A DNA stretch of 64,000 bases from Glandiceps talaboti (taxonomy: Eukaryota; Hemichordata; Enteropneusta; Spengelidae): NCBI RefSeq assembly GCF_964340395.1, contig NC_135568.1, positions 15,770,276 through 15,834,275 on the forward strand, in the 5' to 3' direction. The position numbers were made by a program, and so were the translations under genes. Shown here piece by piece: positions 1 to 13,812 of the stretch. Within the stretch, counting starts at the first letter, position 1, and every line of letters starts with the position of its first letter. The notes beneath the pieces were generated by a model, which saw only the letters and a program-made list of their open reading frames with translations, ran no database searches and was not told where the DNA came from.

Positions 1-2395
1 CAGTGTGCATCTAATAAATATTCATGTCTACTAAGATCCATTAGATAATGGTGTTCCACTGAAAGAACGATAGAGGTGAAAAAGAGTTTCAATATGGTGT
101 TTCTTGTGTGAGGGCACCCCTTACAGAGTGTGTGTTTATCCACCGAAATTGAATTTGCCAAAGATAGTAAAATATATTAATATAATATACAGCCGGATAT
201 CAGAACTTGAATAAATTATGTTATCAAATATGACTATTTCAAAACATAATGCTCATAGATACATATGATATAGACATTATGTATATATATTATATATATG
301 TATATAAATATTTATATATATCTCATTAGGCGACTAATGGCATAACTAACTGTTAGTTGCCTGATGATTTGCAACTGCGTGAAACACTGTAATGACTCCA
401 GTATTTTGCATGATATTGTGTTATTTATACCACTCTACATACATATGTATTGAGCACTGTTTTACCATTTTATCAATCCTGAGTTGATATATTATTAGAA
501 TGAGTACATACACACAAAAACATATCAATATTTCTGCTGTTCAATACACATTCATTGTATGGATTGCAATCTTGGTGACATAGTTTGGTGATGGAAGGAA
601 GCCAAGGCCTCTATACAAAAACACTTCATGCATTGACAAAACAGGGTGCAAGTGAGGTTCATTTATGGTTACTAACTCTTAAAGTCATTGTCATCAAGCT
701 GAGATTCATGGTTTGGGTTTCTTAGAAAAGAGAATGTTTGGTCAATTTTTCAAAAAAGTATTAGATTAATGTCACCAGTTTTGTGTCAAAATTTAGCTTT
801 ACTTTGGGGCAGGAGAAATGTATTTTATTTTATTTTATTTTATTTTACTTTAATAACTTTATTTTATGTTATATTTTTTTACATTTCCTAATTTGACTTA
901 AAAATTTTGTCAGTAGAAAGATAGTTTGTAACATTCCAAAGAACAAAAAATTAATAAAGAAATTATTATGATTTTTTTTCTCTCTTAAAATCACTTGTGT
1001 TTGTCAATTCAAAAGTGTAAAGTACCCTGTTTCTGTTTTGTTGTTGTTGTGAATTTCATGTTGACAGCAAGCTATGTTTATCGTGTCCATTTTGTCGTGT
1101 AGGTAAAGAAAATCAAAATTAATCAAAAAATACCACTTGATAAATCGACCACTTTTCCATATGCCAAGACCTTACTGGAAGAAATACTTTTTCGTAAAGA
1201 AAGTACTTTTTCTTGTATCATTCATCATGCTGTGTGGTAGTTTAGAAAATATCGCTAGATTTACTCCAGTTGGTGTGTAGTTGACTCTGACATGTACATT
1301 CATGCCATCCATACTAACCTGATATAACTAACTAAAACTAATACTAACCATTAATGGTTATCAAATGTTACCAATCATAACATTACATCATATACTATTC
1401 ATCATAACCGTCATACATGTAACATATCCTTGGTGAGGTGGAATTTTCCATCATGTGTTCTGTAAATGTGTTGACAAAATAGCCCTATTGAAAACTATCA
1501 AAATGGCCTCCTTTATCTTCACCCCCTCAACTGAAAAAAGTGAAATGTTCTTTAACTGATATATGTTGAAATCACTTGAAGAACATTGGAGAATATGTAT
1601 TTAAAAAATGGTTACAAGTTGGGAATTTTCGGAGAATATAACCAAAAAATGTGAAAGAAAAAAGTAGAGACTGTTGTGGTAAGAGACCATACAATGCACA
1701 CTTTTGGAATTCTCAGTACCTGAAATAGAATATTACTGGCAAGGCACATCATAAAAATAACGAACATTCGATTTCTTTGTCAACACCATAACTTCCGCTT
1801 CATGTGTTTCACATGCATTACTTTTGATGTGTGTGAAAATGAGTGGACCTTGTTCTATTTTGACCCTTTAGCATGAGGTCAAAAGTTATTGCAGGTACTG
1901 AGAATTGTAGCCCATGCGATATCATACTAGTGTGTGTTACGTGCTAACTTTACCTGAAAACGAGGACTCGGGTACAAACTGTACCACTTTGATCAAAGGG
2001 GAGTATTGAGCGTCCCGCCCTCTCTTACTAAGTTGTATAGATGGAAGTTCCACCTCATGTTAAAACTGACTACCTTATGTCTCCCCCACCCTCACAACTC
2101 ATAACCCATCTTTTTTCTTACAGATCAAGGTACATTCACCTAATGTTGAAAACAATTTATTTTAAAAACTGGAGGAAGTAACGTTCTCTTTATCTTGCCT
2201 TTGTCTGTACACTGTTATATTGCATATAATTGACTCCTGCTTCTTACTTTGATGTCAAAATCACTTCATGATGTCAGCATGTAGTTAATATTCATTAGCA
2301 CCCTCATATCCTCACACCGTTTTGTGTTTTTCTGTCCTTTGAAAAATACCTTTTATAATCTGAATGGTAAAATTTTCCGTTGTCCTGGACAGTTA

Positions 2396-2676
2396 CAGAC
2401 ACCCTAGCTTCATCAAAAAGTTTGTCTAGATATGTATGTTCTCCCAATTGCTTCAGACTCCCTAGCTTCAACAAAAAGATAGTCTAGGTACCAGGGTTCT
2501 CCCCAATCTCTGCAGACCCCTAACTTCATCAAGAAGATAGTCTACACCCCAACTGCTGCAGATACCCTAACTTCAACAGGAAGATACTCGAGATATCAGG
2601 GTTCACCGTAATCATTGTAGACCCCCTAATTTCACCAAAATGGTATTCTAGGTACCAGGGTTTGCCCCAATCACTA
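2396..2676. repeat. Degenerate tandem repeat, about 46-59 bp unit, 5 copies
   Basis: Units begin CAGACNCCCTAACTTCA and contain AAGATAGTCTAGGTACCAGG. Copies start near 2396, 2455, 2513, 2559 and 2617. It is noncoding and lies in the presumed upstream intron. Confidence 0.8.
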
Positions 2677-3648
2677 AAGAGTGCTGGTCAGTCAATTGAT
2701 TTTGAAAGGTGTTAGTTATTTCATAATGTCTGACATCATGAAGAGGTCTCTAAAGTTCTTTTCTTTGCAGCAATACTCTCTTACCGACTTCTACAATTTC
2801 GTTTCATATTTACATTCCTTACTATTTATGTTAATTTTTTTTTGTTCGTTTTTGTGCTCTGTGAGCTGCTACATGGCTGACAAATCAAGCTATCCTCTCC
2901 TTTTCGTGTCTTATTTTTCGCTCAATTATTTCATCTGTGATGATGTAGAAACTAACCTAAGATTTTGTATCTTATCCAAAAAAGGCTGTTCTAATCTGCA
3001 CATGCCACCCTCTGAAAGTGTAATCATGATCAATCCATGTTGCTGTGCATTGCAAACGCTATTCCTGAATGAAAAAAAAATAAAGCTGGCCAAATGCAAT
3101 TGAAATGTATTTTACTTACCAATGGCTGTGATAATTATTGTCGGAGGGCATGTGACTAATTTATCGAAGTATGATGTAGGCATCGGAACACCTAAGACTT
3201 CCAGCGCAAAATTCAGACAATGGGCGTATTTTCTATGTATTTACTTACATACTGCATATGATGACAGTGCTAATTTTGTTTAAGATATTAAAGAGATTCC
3301 CAACTATAATTATTTTATGATAACCTGTATGAGTTTTGATAGATTTCACACTCTGTGTTTGCAGGGCTGCTAAATTCAAAGTAGAAAGTTGGTGTCGCAA
3401 GTGTAACGCAGAACACATGCTTGTTATACGTACAGGACGTTATATTTAGACATTACATTCGGATGTCACATAGAATAGGACAGTAAGGATACAAATCTAT
3501 ACCATTGAGTAAATTCAGTGTTTTCCTAGCATTAACATCCTGAGTCACAAAGAGATACTGTCTGTGTAGTACTAGTAGGTGGCCTCTTAAGTGGGCAGGA
3601 TAGTTGAATTGGCAAGCATCCTCTCCACATAGCCTGTGAACTCGGTAG

Positions 3649-4005
3649 TTTAAAGTGGCCATATGGATGAGAATTTGGTATTTATTTTGGATTTTTATTT
3701 GATAAAACAGCTTCACTATGTTTTTCTACATGAAAAAATAATGTGAAATAACATATACCAAGTCCATGTTCACATCTCAATAAACTGCAAAACATTAAAA
3801 CAATGTGTAAAATGTTTGTTATTGTACGTACAATAACAAACTTTTTACATTTTTCCATCCTTTTGCAATGTATTGTGTTATGAACATGGACTTGGTATAT
3901 GCTCTTTTGCATTATTTTTTCAAGTATAAAAACATAGTGAAGTTGTTTTATCAAATAAAAATCCAAAATAAATACCAAATTCTCATCCATATGGCCACTT
4001 TAAAC
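3649..4005. mobile_element. Family A MITE-like element, complete
   Basis: About 357 bp with long terminal inverted repeats. The left end reads TTTAAAGTGGCCATATGG and the right end is its reverse complement. The inner arms (GATAAAACAGCTTCACTATG) also pair, so the element is nearly a full palindrome. It has no coding capacity. Related copies lie at 5610, 16036 and 19441. Confidence 0.85.
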
Positions 4006-5312
4006 TCAGTATGTACCATGAGGAAAAATTAGCATATCATGTGTTGACATTGAGGTTATTTGTACTAATCTACTATGACCACATTTCCACATGGTAGCCA
4101 TGAAAAATACTGAGTTTGAAATTCTGACTTCACAGGCTGTATAGAGAAAATGCTTGACAGTTTCACCATTGAAACTGAACAGCCAATATCTTAATTAAGG
4201 TGATTTTACTTGACATTCAAGGAGGTATTTGCTGGATTAGCAATGCTGGAAGTGTGTATGGTGTTTTCATGCAGACATGATATAACCATGAATTAGCCTA
4301 CAGCCCCAGAATGTATTTGACGATTCATACTTTACTTTTTACTGGCAATTGTCACTTTACAAAATCATAAATTGTGAATAACTTGATTATCATCACTGAT
4401 AACTTAATTTTCATTGAAAGGAACTTCCTCATGTGCAATACTAATATAACCATTTTGACCTTAGAAATAACATTTTTTTCTTCTTCAGTTTTTGTTTTTA
4501 TGAATAACATTTTCATAAGATTTAAAAAACTCAAGAATTTTTTTAATTTTATGTGATGGTTTGGATAAAAGTCACCATTTATATTTCTTTTTTGTCGTTG
4601 ATGTTCAGTATTCAGAAAGGCACTTTTAACTTAAAATTAAGGAAGCGATAAGACTGATTTTCCAAGGAAAAGAAAAAACTTTGTCTTCGAGTTTTTACAA
4701 AATTTTGAACCAGAATTTTTTGGACCAGTATTTTTGTAACGTTTCAGATTGAATTCGATATTTTCATGGAATTTCACCAAGATTCCTTTTCCCCCCATAC
4801 AATGTCCACTATTGATTTTCTTGACAAGCTTAGGGTGTCATTTTCCATTTTTTTTTAAATTCACAAAATATTTCACACATATTACCAAATTATAAAATAT
4901 GTTAGTATGCATAAAAATTGATCATGAAAACATATCTTCTTCCAAACTGTGACAGAATGGTGTGTCATGAAAAGTAAAGATGAAATAGCTGAACTATGAT
5001 GCGCTGTCTTGCCAAAAAATGTGTAATTAAAAGAAAAATAAATTAATGTATGAAATATTAGGCCGATATGCAGCCTTTACAAGGTATGCACTGATTGGAC
5101 AGCATACATTACTACTCTGTAATCATTAACAATACAGAATCTAGTGTATTCTTTCCATTGTCTTATAACCAATCAGAGTAGACCTTGTAGAGTGCTTCAT
5201 ATCATCTGCAACAACCAATTGAAATGCACTTACGCCATATTTTGACTTTAGTTTGGTGATGGGTTCACCCAACTGTTAACATTGAAATACTGATAGTTAG
5301 TTTTCCTTACAG

Positions 5313-5558
5313 CATCCCTAGAACCCCAGTTCATATTCTTTGGGAAAGGACAGCCAGGAAGCATCAAAGGAATGTCCCTAGATAAAAATAAGGAAGAGGA
5401 TGTTATGATTCCTGTTGAGAATCTAGGAAATCCACGTGGTGTCGATTTCTACATTGCCAATGACAATGAGGGCTATATTTACTATACAGATAGTACAAAT
5501 TTTGTCATTGGTCGTCAGAAAAAAAATACCATCATAACAGAAACTCTCATTGATACAG
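5313..5558 (+). CDS. LRP1: LRP1 exon: propeller 2, first blade(s)
   Basis: Phase 1 in, phase 1 out, 82 codons. It reads [15 protein letters not shown], then a YWTD-type motif as IYYTD, then VIGRQ. Human propeller 2 has the same GKGxPGxIRGM opening and IGRQ motif, so this is the first exon of propeller 2. The donor is GTAAGT. It is the first exon I can find in the window. Confidence 0.93.
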
Positions 5559-8500
5559 GTAAGTTACTTGTTGGCGTTTCCCTTTAGGTTGGCGTTGTAT
5601 AGGTGTTTCCCTAAAGTGGCCATATGGATGACAATTTGGTATTTATTTTGGATTTTTACTTGATAAAACAGTTTCACTATGTTTTTCTACAACAATGTGA
5701 AATAACATATACCAAGTCCATGTTCACATCTCAATAAACGGCAAAACATTAAACAATGTGTAAAATGTTTGATATTGTACGTACAATAACAAACTTTTTA
5801 CACTTTTTGCATCTTTTTGCAATGTATTGAGTTATGAACATGGACTTGGTATATGTTCTTTCGCATTATTTTTTCAAGTAGAAAAACATAGTGAAGCTGT
5901 TTTATCAAATAAAAATCCAAAGTAAATACCAAATTCTCATCCATATTGCCACTTTAAGTTGGTACCATATAGATGATTCCTTTTAGATTGGCACAATATT
6001 TGGGTTTTCCAAAGATGTTGGTAATATGTACATGTACATGTAAATGAGGGAGAATATCAGTGTTCAAGTGTGCTACATGTAAATGAGAAACCTGTGTTTG
6101 CGTGTAATTGTAAATGAGTTAGAACTTCTGTGTTTGAGAGTGCTACATGTAATTGGGAAAAATGTTAGTGTTTGAGTGTATGGCATGTTACTGAGAGAAC
6201 ATCTATGTTTGAGTGTACTCCATGTAAATGAGAGAACATCTGTGTTTGAGTGTACTCCATGTAAATGAGAGAACATCTGTGTTTGAGTGCACTACATGTA
6301 AATGAGAGAACATCTGTGTTTGAGTGCACTACATGTAAATATTTGTTGACACCATGCTGTATTGAAATTTTAGCAATTAATAACTGCGAAGGAATTGCAA
6401 TTGATTGGATGGGAAAGAATATTTACTGGACAGATGATGGCCTCAAATCCATTAGTGTTGCTAATTTAACTGGTCATCATAGAAAGACACTCATCAAGGA
6501 AGAGATGGGACACCCCCGTGCTATTGTGGTTGATCCCAAAAATGGGTAAGTGGAAATGCCCCCCCCCCTCCGTCCCCCTCAACCAATACAAAAAATCATT
6601 CATGACATTGATTTTATATTTTTAATGGTGTAACAATGGTAACAGTCTGTTTTTCAGTTTACATAATTTGTGTACATGGATTATTTGAATGGTTTAGTTC
6701 TCATTTGCATATATGTATGCAATAATGTTGATTATATTCAATGCACTGCAAAGCAAGTATGTGTACCATCACAATACTAGAAATCACTGATAAATATTTT
6801 AGTACTGAAATAGTGTTCCAAATATTTTTCTTTGTTCGGCTATGAGTTGGTACCATAGGAGTCGATAGACTAGAAGTGACAAAATCCTTCGTTCACACAT
6901 ATCTGGCTGAATGAAGGAAGATTTTGTCAATTTTGGTAATAATATAATTATAATAATTTTCAAAATTTGGAAAAATAATATTGATTTTTAATTTTTGATT
7001 CATGTTAGGAGCATTTGCAGAACCAATAATGTAAATGTGCATAATTATGAGTAGTACAACCTGGATATATATCCCATATATTTTGTTTAAACTTGTTCAG
7101 CTTGGCTTGTGTGTGGTATGATATTATTCACCAATATCTTTCTTGTTCAGCCAAGAAAAAGACAGGTCACCTAAGGGGCCTTGTCTGTCATGACTATTTT
7201 CTGGCTGACTGGAGAAAAATATTGAGAAATAATATAGGTTGACCTCCTCAAGCACAATTCATGAAAAAATCAGGAAAACTAATGGTGATTTGAAACGTTT
7301 TGACCCATATTTTGAGCACTGCTGAACCAGTGACATGGGTTGTCGTGATGTAGAATGACCAGGGTATATATCGTTAAACCATATTTTCTGTTTAAAGACC
7401 ATATCTTGGCTTGTGCTTGGTATAATGTCATGTATATTGTTGACTTCAGATATCTCTACTGGACAGACTGGGCTGAAGATGCAGATGCAGGTCCACAAGC
7501 CAAAATTGAACGTGCCAAGATGGATGGTTCGGATAGGATTGACTTTGTCACATCAACAGCTGGTAGTGAAATGTTATGGCCCAATGGATTAACACTGGAC
7601 AGAGAGGGCGGTAAACTTTACTGGTGTGATGCCATGTATGACAAGATTGAGGTGATCAATTTAGATCAATCCAATAGAAGAACGGTAAGCTGAGTTATTA
7701 TTCTAGATTCAAATGAAAAAAAAGTTATCTCTTCCCATAAGTTAGATGTTTATTTTACATTAGAAAGTTAAAAAAAACAATTATTGATAAAATTAATCAA
7801 AATTATTCAAAGCTGGGCATCTTATGGAATCAAATTTGTAGTTGCCACTTGACATGTTGTGTATACAAAAGGAATTCAATAAAATCTGCCCACCTTCACA
7901 CAAGTCATCTGATTCAGGCTGATATACTTTGTCTAAGGCACTCTACATACTGCTTGTGTGGAATATCATGTTGATATAGGAACTACAAACATGTACATTG
8001 CAAGTTGCCTAACTCTGATGTGAAATTCTATGTTGATATAGGAACTAGAGTAGAAGTAGTTAGGATTTGCCTAACTCTATATGTTCTATATGTATGAAAT
8101 TTAAAGTTGTAGAGGGACTAACTAACACCTTGGTGACATTGTTAGTTGTTAGGATTTGCTTAACTCTTACTTTGTGATATTTCAGATTGCCTCATGAGAT
8201 AAGATTTGCCTAACTCCACTTTTGTGATATTTCAGATTGCATCATGAGATAGGATTTGCCCAACTTCCCTTTGTGATATTTCAGATTGCCTCATGAGATA
8301 GGATTTGTCTAACTCCACCTTGTGATATTTCAGATTGCCTCACGCCAGCCAGGAGATGGTTTACAAAGTGTTGACATTCAACATCCCTTTGGTTTGGTAT
8401 TTTACAAAAACTACTTGTACTGGTCTGAATATAGAAGTGGTAAAATCTTCAAGTACAGTGTCAGAAATAATCGTGCTGAGCTTATGAGAGAGGAGACACC

Positions 8501-11500
8501 ACCTGTATTTGAAATTAGAGTATATGATGCAGACCTCCAAACAGGTAATGATAGTGTGAATAAATCCAGTAAAGAATGATGGGGGGGGGGGGGGGGATAA
8601 ATCTGGTAAAGATAGGTGGACTGAATGAATCCTGTGAAGATAGTCGGAAAAAAATGGTAAGATAGGAGGTGTGAATAAAGACAGGAGGGAATAAATCAGG
8701 TAAGATAGAAGAGTGTGTATGTGAATATATGTTAAGATAGGGAGTATGAATATATATATATATATATGTTAAGAGAGGGGGTATGAATATGTTAAGAGAG
8801 GGGGTGTGAATGTGTTAAGAGAGGGGTATGAATATATGTTAAGACAGGATGTGTGAATATATGTTAAGAGAGAGGGTAAAAAAATGCTAAGAGAGGAGGT
8901 GTGAATATATGTTAAGACAAGGTGTGTGAATTATATGTTGAGAGAGGGAGTGTGAATATGTGTTAAGAGAGGGAGTGTGAATGAACTTAGTAAAGATATT
9001 GGGAATTGAATAAATCAAATATAGATTGGATAATTTAAGAAAACAGGTTCAGATAGGGGACATACGAAGTCAGGTACAGATAGATAGGGGGACATACGAA
9101 GTCAGGTACAGATAGGAGACTAAACAAGCAGATAAAGGCACCTCACTCATTCACATTTCTATGTGGTACAAACAAACCAACAAAATTAATGGTTAAAATG
9201 AATGATGAACTCATTAATAGAAAAAGATGCACTACTTGTATTTGACACAAGTCAGTCTATATTCTAAGGTTTAATTGATTTGTGTCGTTTGTTGATTTTT
9301 TACAGATACCAATGAGTGTTCAGTAAACAATGGTGGTTGTAGTACACTATGTCTAGCTATACCAGGTGGTAAAGTATGTGCCTGTCCAGATGGTCAACAG
9401 CTGTCACAAGATCAAGTGAGTTGTACTGGTAAGTATCTCCCCAAACAGGTTCAATTACAATAATCTTAATATGAGCTGTGAAACTTCAAGAAATATGTCT
9501 TATGCACTCTAGTCTCCAATTTAAGATGATACACTCATTGAGAGATGAGATTAAAGTGGCACAAGCTTAGTTTATAATTTTTTTTACTCAAGTTAAAATT
9601 CTTCACAGAAAACCACATTCCAGTATAATGTTGATGTCATTGCATACAGTCTATAACATTATGCAAGCATGAGTGCAAATACCCCTGGTTACCCATACTG
9701 GCATTCACATGGCATGGTGTATGGCCATTTAGTATGTTAATACAAAAAACAGCAAATTCTGTCAAAAATGCTGCCCTGTACATTTATGATTTTGTGTGCA
9801 TTGAACAATATTGTGTGGTGAGTCTGGTGGGTTTTGTACAGTGCATTTATTTAGAAAGGATCTGATGAGTTATATACAATGCATTAAGATGGATCTGATG
9901 AGTTATGTACAATGTATTTGTGTAGATGGATCTGATGAGTTATGTAAATGCATTTATTTAGACGGATCTGATGTGTTATATACAATGCATTTAGATGGAT
10001 CTGATAAGTTATGTACAATGCATTTAATTAGGTGGACTGATGAGTTATGAAAATGCATTTATTTAGATGGATCTGATAAGTTATGTACAATGATTTATTT
10101 AGACGGATCTGATGAGTTATGAAAATGCATTTATTTAGATGGATCTGATAAGTTATGTACAATGTATTTATTTAGACGGATCTGATGAGTTATGAAAATG
10201 CATTTATTTAGATGGATCTGATAAGTTATGTACAATGCATTTGTTTAGACGGATCTGATGAGTTATGTACAATGCATTTGTATAGACGGATCTGATGAGT
10301 TATGTACAATTTATTTAGTTGGTTCTGATGAGTTGTACATGTATACAATCTTTCCTGTTTAGACAACCCTGATGAGACAAGTGATCCGAGTTGTGATGCC
10401 AATGAGTTGGCCTGTCATAACGGTCGGTGTATAATAGCAGCTTGGAAGTGTGACGGTGATGATGACTGTGGAGATGGATCAGATGAAACAGCAGAATTGT
10501 GTAGTAAGTTATATTCTTCACGTCTGTCAGTATTGAAATATTAACAGTTTTTGACTATGGGAACAGGCAGAAATGGAGGAATGTGATTGCCAGATGGAAA
10601 GAAGGACAGTCGGTGACCCCCCGCCAGGGGGAAGAAATCGACTTTAATTAATGATGATGAACATAGGCATTCATCAATGAACAAAACAGAATCAATATTT
10701 ATGAATGATAAGGGACAATGCATAATGTCACACAAACTCAAGAAATGAACCTCATGCGACATTGACATGTTTATGGAATTTGTAGCAGTCACACCACTAC
10801 GATCGATGCAATGTAAAAACATGATGGTAAACACATTAACATACTAACTGGAAATACAACACTGTATATTACATGTGAAGTAAATTTGTATCAACTTATC
10901 AACATCTCATTAGTAAATACAGAACCTTTTATCATCCAAGGCGTGAAAGTTTTCAAATTTGGTTGGAAGTGCGAAACTGAAGTTCAGCAATTGCATTGAC
11001 ATCAGACCCCCTTTCCCCTACAACTTACAAGAACAAAGTTCATTTATTGACCTTGTGTGACATTATGCGATCATGCAGAAGGTTTACCAAAAGACATTGT
11101 GCATGATGAAGAATCTCTCAAAATGATAACAGAAATGGTACATTACTTGTCATTTGAAATGTCTCTTTCTTGATACATTTTTATTTCTTTTTTTGCCCCC
11201 AGGTAACACTACCTGTGGTACTGACCAGTACAAGTGTACTTCAAATAAATGTATTCCACAGAGATGGGTTTGTGATAATGATGAAGACTGCAGTGATGGT
11301 GGCGATGAGAGCAACTGTGATAGTATGTAAATGTCCCTTTTCCCAAACTATTGACAATTTCAAAATATGACAATGGCAGAGAAACTATTGACAGTGTCAA
11401 AATATGACATTGGCAGACAAACTATCGACAATGTCAAGATATGACAGTGGCAGGCAAACTGTAGACAATGTCAAGATGTGACAGTGGCAGACAAACTATC

Positions 11501-13772
11501 ATCAGTGGCAAGGTATGACAGTGGCAGACAAACTATCATCAGTGTCAAGATATGACAGTGGCAGACAAACTATCGTCAATGTCAAGATATGACTGATAGA
11601 CAAACTATCGACAATGTCAAAATATGACATTGGCAAACAAACTATCGACAATGTCAAAATATGACTGGCAGACAAACTATTGACTAATTAGGACAGATGC
11701 AAACAAAATCTATTTTGTATGCAAGGTCTTCACACAGTTTATCTTCTGATGTTGAATAATTATACTCACAGTAGGGTGGCATCTCCAATGCAGGTACATT
11801 CATCCTCTTTTCTAGCGTGTTAGCCAAAACTAAATGTAATATGTTTATATTTACAGCCAGAACATGTGGAGCTAGTCAGTTTAAGTGTGATACTGGCCGA
11901 TGTGTTCCCATTGCATGGAGGTGTGACCGTGAGAATGATTGTGGCGATAATTCAGATGAACCTGAACAGTGCAGTGAGTTCTTCTGTATTTACTTCTTAA
12001 CCTCAGTCTGTATTTGCTACTTAACCAGCTGTAAATGAGTACAAATATGTCCAAAATCTTCAGCTCGTTTTATACCTGCTTAGGCTTTTGCAGAAGTTTG
12101 AATTTAGTTCTTTATTTTCTTGTCAACTTTTATTTAATGGAAAAAAGATGACTTTCTTTGCTTATTGATGTCACAGTTACATGGAGAATGTGTTTTCTGA
12201 TAACTTACTGATGAAACCATGGCAATGTCATGCATGTTTTTATAACAATACCTCATAAACAATCGCATAAAGTCAATATACAATTACTGAAGGACCATTT
12301 CATGAGCGACCAGCTAGGAGACTTTTATATCTGAAGAAATAACTTATTTGTTTTTCCTGTCTAGGTTATGCAACCTGTGAACGATTGCAGTATGCCTGTA
12401 ACAATGGGGTTTGTATACCTGAAACGTGGCGATGTGATGGAGGTACGTTTTGTCATATTTGTAAACTTTTGTGTGTTGGTGACTAAGAGGATTGTTGATA
12501 GCTGACTGGTTAGTTCACATATCTTTTATCACTGTGGGGTTGAATAAACAGATTTTTTTTATGAACAAAATCTGCTAAGATATAGCTAAAATGATGTAGG
12601 CTTGGTGTTTCACTCATGCAACATTACATATTATCACACAGAGATAAACATATTTCAACTCTAGACTAACAATAACAGAGACACAATAAACACTGCAGGA
12701 TCCTTTGCCCAATCACATTGAACACTGATAAGCATTACTATTCTTTCACATTGCAGTAAAAACAGGCGTCTAATGAAAACATTACACCTGGACTTGATGA
12801 TTTTAATGGCTGCAATTGTTTATTTGTTAACTGATAATCAACATTTAGCTACTTCTACATCCCCATGGTGCACGACCCCTATGTAATTATTTCTCTTGCA
12901 TTAGAAGTTGTCTGAGGGTGTGTATTGTAATGTCATGTCACATCAGTGAAAAACTAAGCCTACATCATTTTAACTGTATTAACCCATGTCACATCAGTGA
13001 AAGTCAAATTACTTGATATGCTTACATCTACAGACAACGATTGTGTTGATGGTTCTGATGAAGAGAGGTGTCCAACACATACATGTGCTAATGGAACGGA
13101 ATTCACATGTGTTTCTGAGCCACGATGTATTCGTTTAGCGTGGCGCTGTGATGGCGACAACGATTGTGGTGATGGTTCAGATGAGGAGGACTGTCGTAAG
13201 TTTCTGGATTTGAATTGAATAATCATTCTCTTAATGTTACCACAATGTAATGTCAAAAAAAAAGATAATTATCTCTGGTCAGCATGCGCATCACTTAAAA
13301 ATACCCACGCATCTTTTTTTGTTTGTCCAGCCCATGCAGTCTGCATATCTGTGGGCAAACACAAAAATAGCATTCCCTACTTCAGTTAAGACAACTGCAG
13401 AGCCAATCATGAACAAGCAAATAACATCTGCCCCACGTACATACATGTACACACTTGCTCTAAAGTACTATATAAAAAGAACAGTAACTGCCATAAATAC
13501 CAGACTGAGTGACAAACTTGTTAAATATAATGATAGTTAAAAAAAATTGTGCCGTTACACCATTTTTGACAAACTGTCTTGACCAGAAACAATTCTCTTT
13601 TTGCCTTATGTCAATAATAATAATAATGATGATGATGACGACAACCCTTGATATCTTCAAATGAAAATCATCTTTATCATCGTCATCATTATCATCATCA
13701 CCCACCAACATCATATTGCAGACAAAGTCAACATGCAATCAAAAACTACCACCATCAACAAAAAACAGCAGC

Positions 13773-13812
<40 letters not shown>

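Larger units (their letters stand above)
1..5312. other. Upstream region, presumed intron before propeller 2
   Basis: No exon with LDLa, EGF or YWTD character is visible here, so this is most simply the 3' part of the intron before the first propeller-2 exon. The EGF3 exon would be upstream of the window. It holds TA-rich sequence (near 270-325), a TTTTA run (near 825-850), a degenerate 58-bp tandem repeat and one family A element. The remainder shows nothing I recognise. Confidence 0.6.

Noticed and set aside
2681-3103. 140-codon frame in the upstream region
   Set aside because: It is low-complexity and rich in Phe, Ser and Leu, has no recognisable motif and no supporting splice context. 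It resembles random AT-rich sequence.
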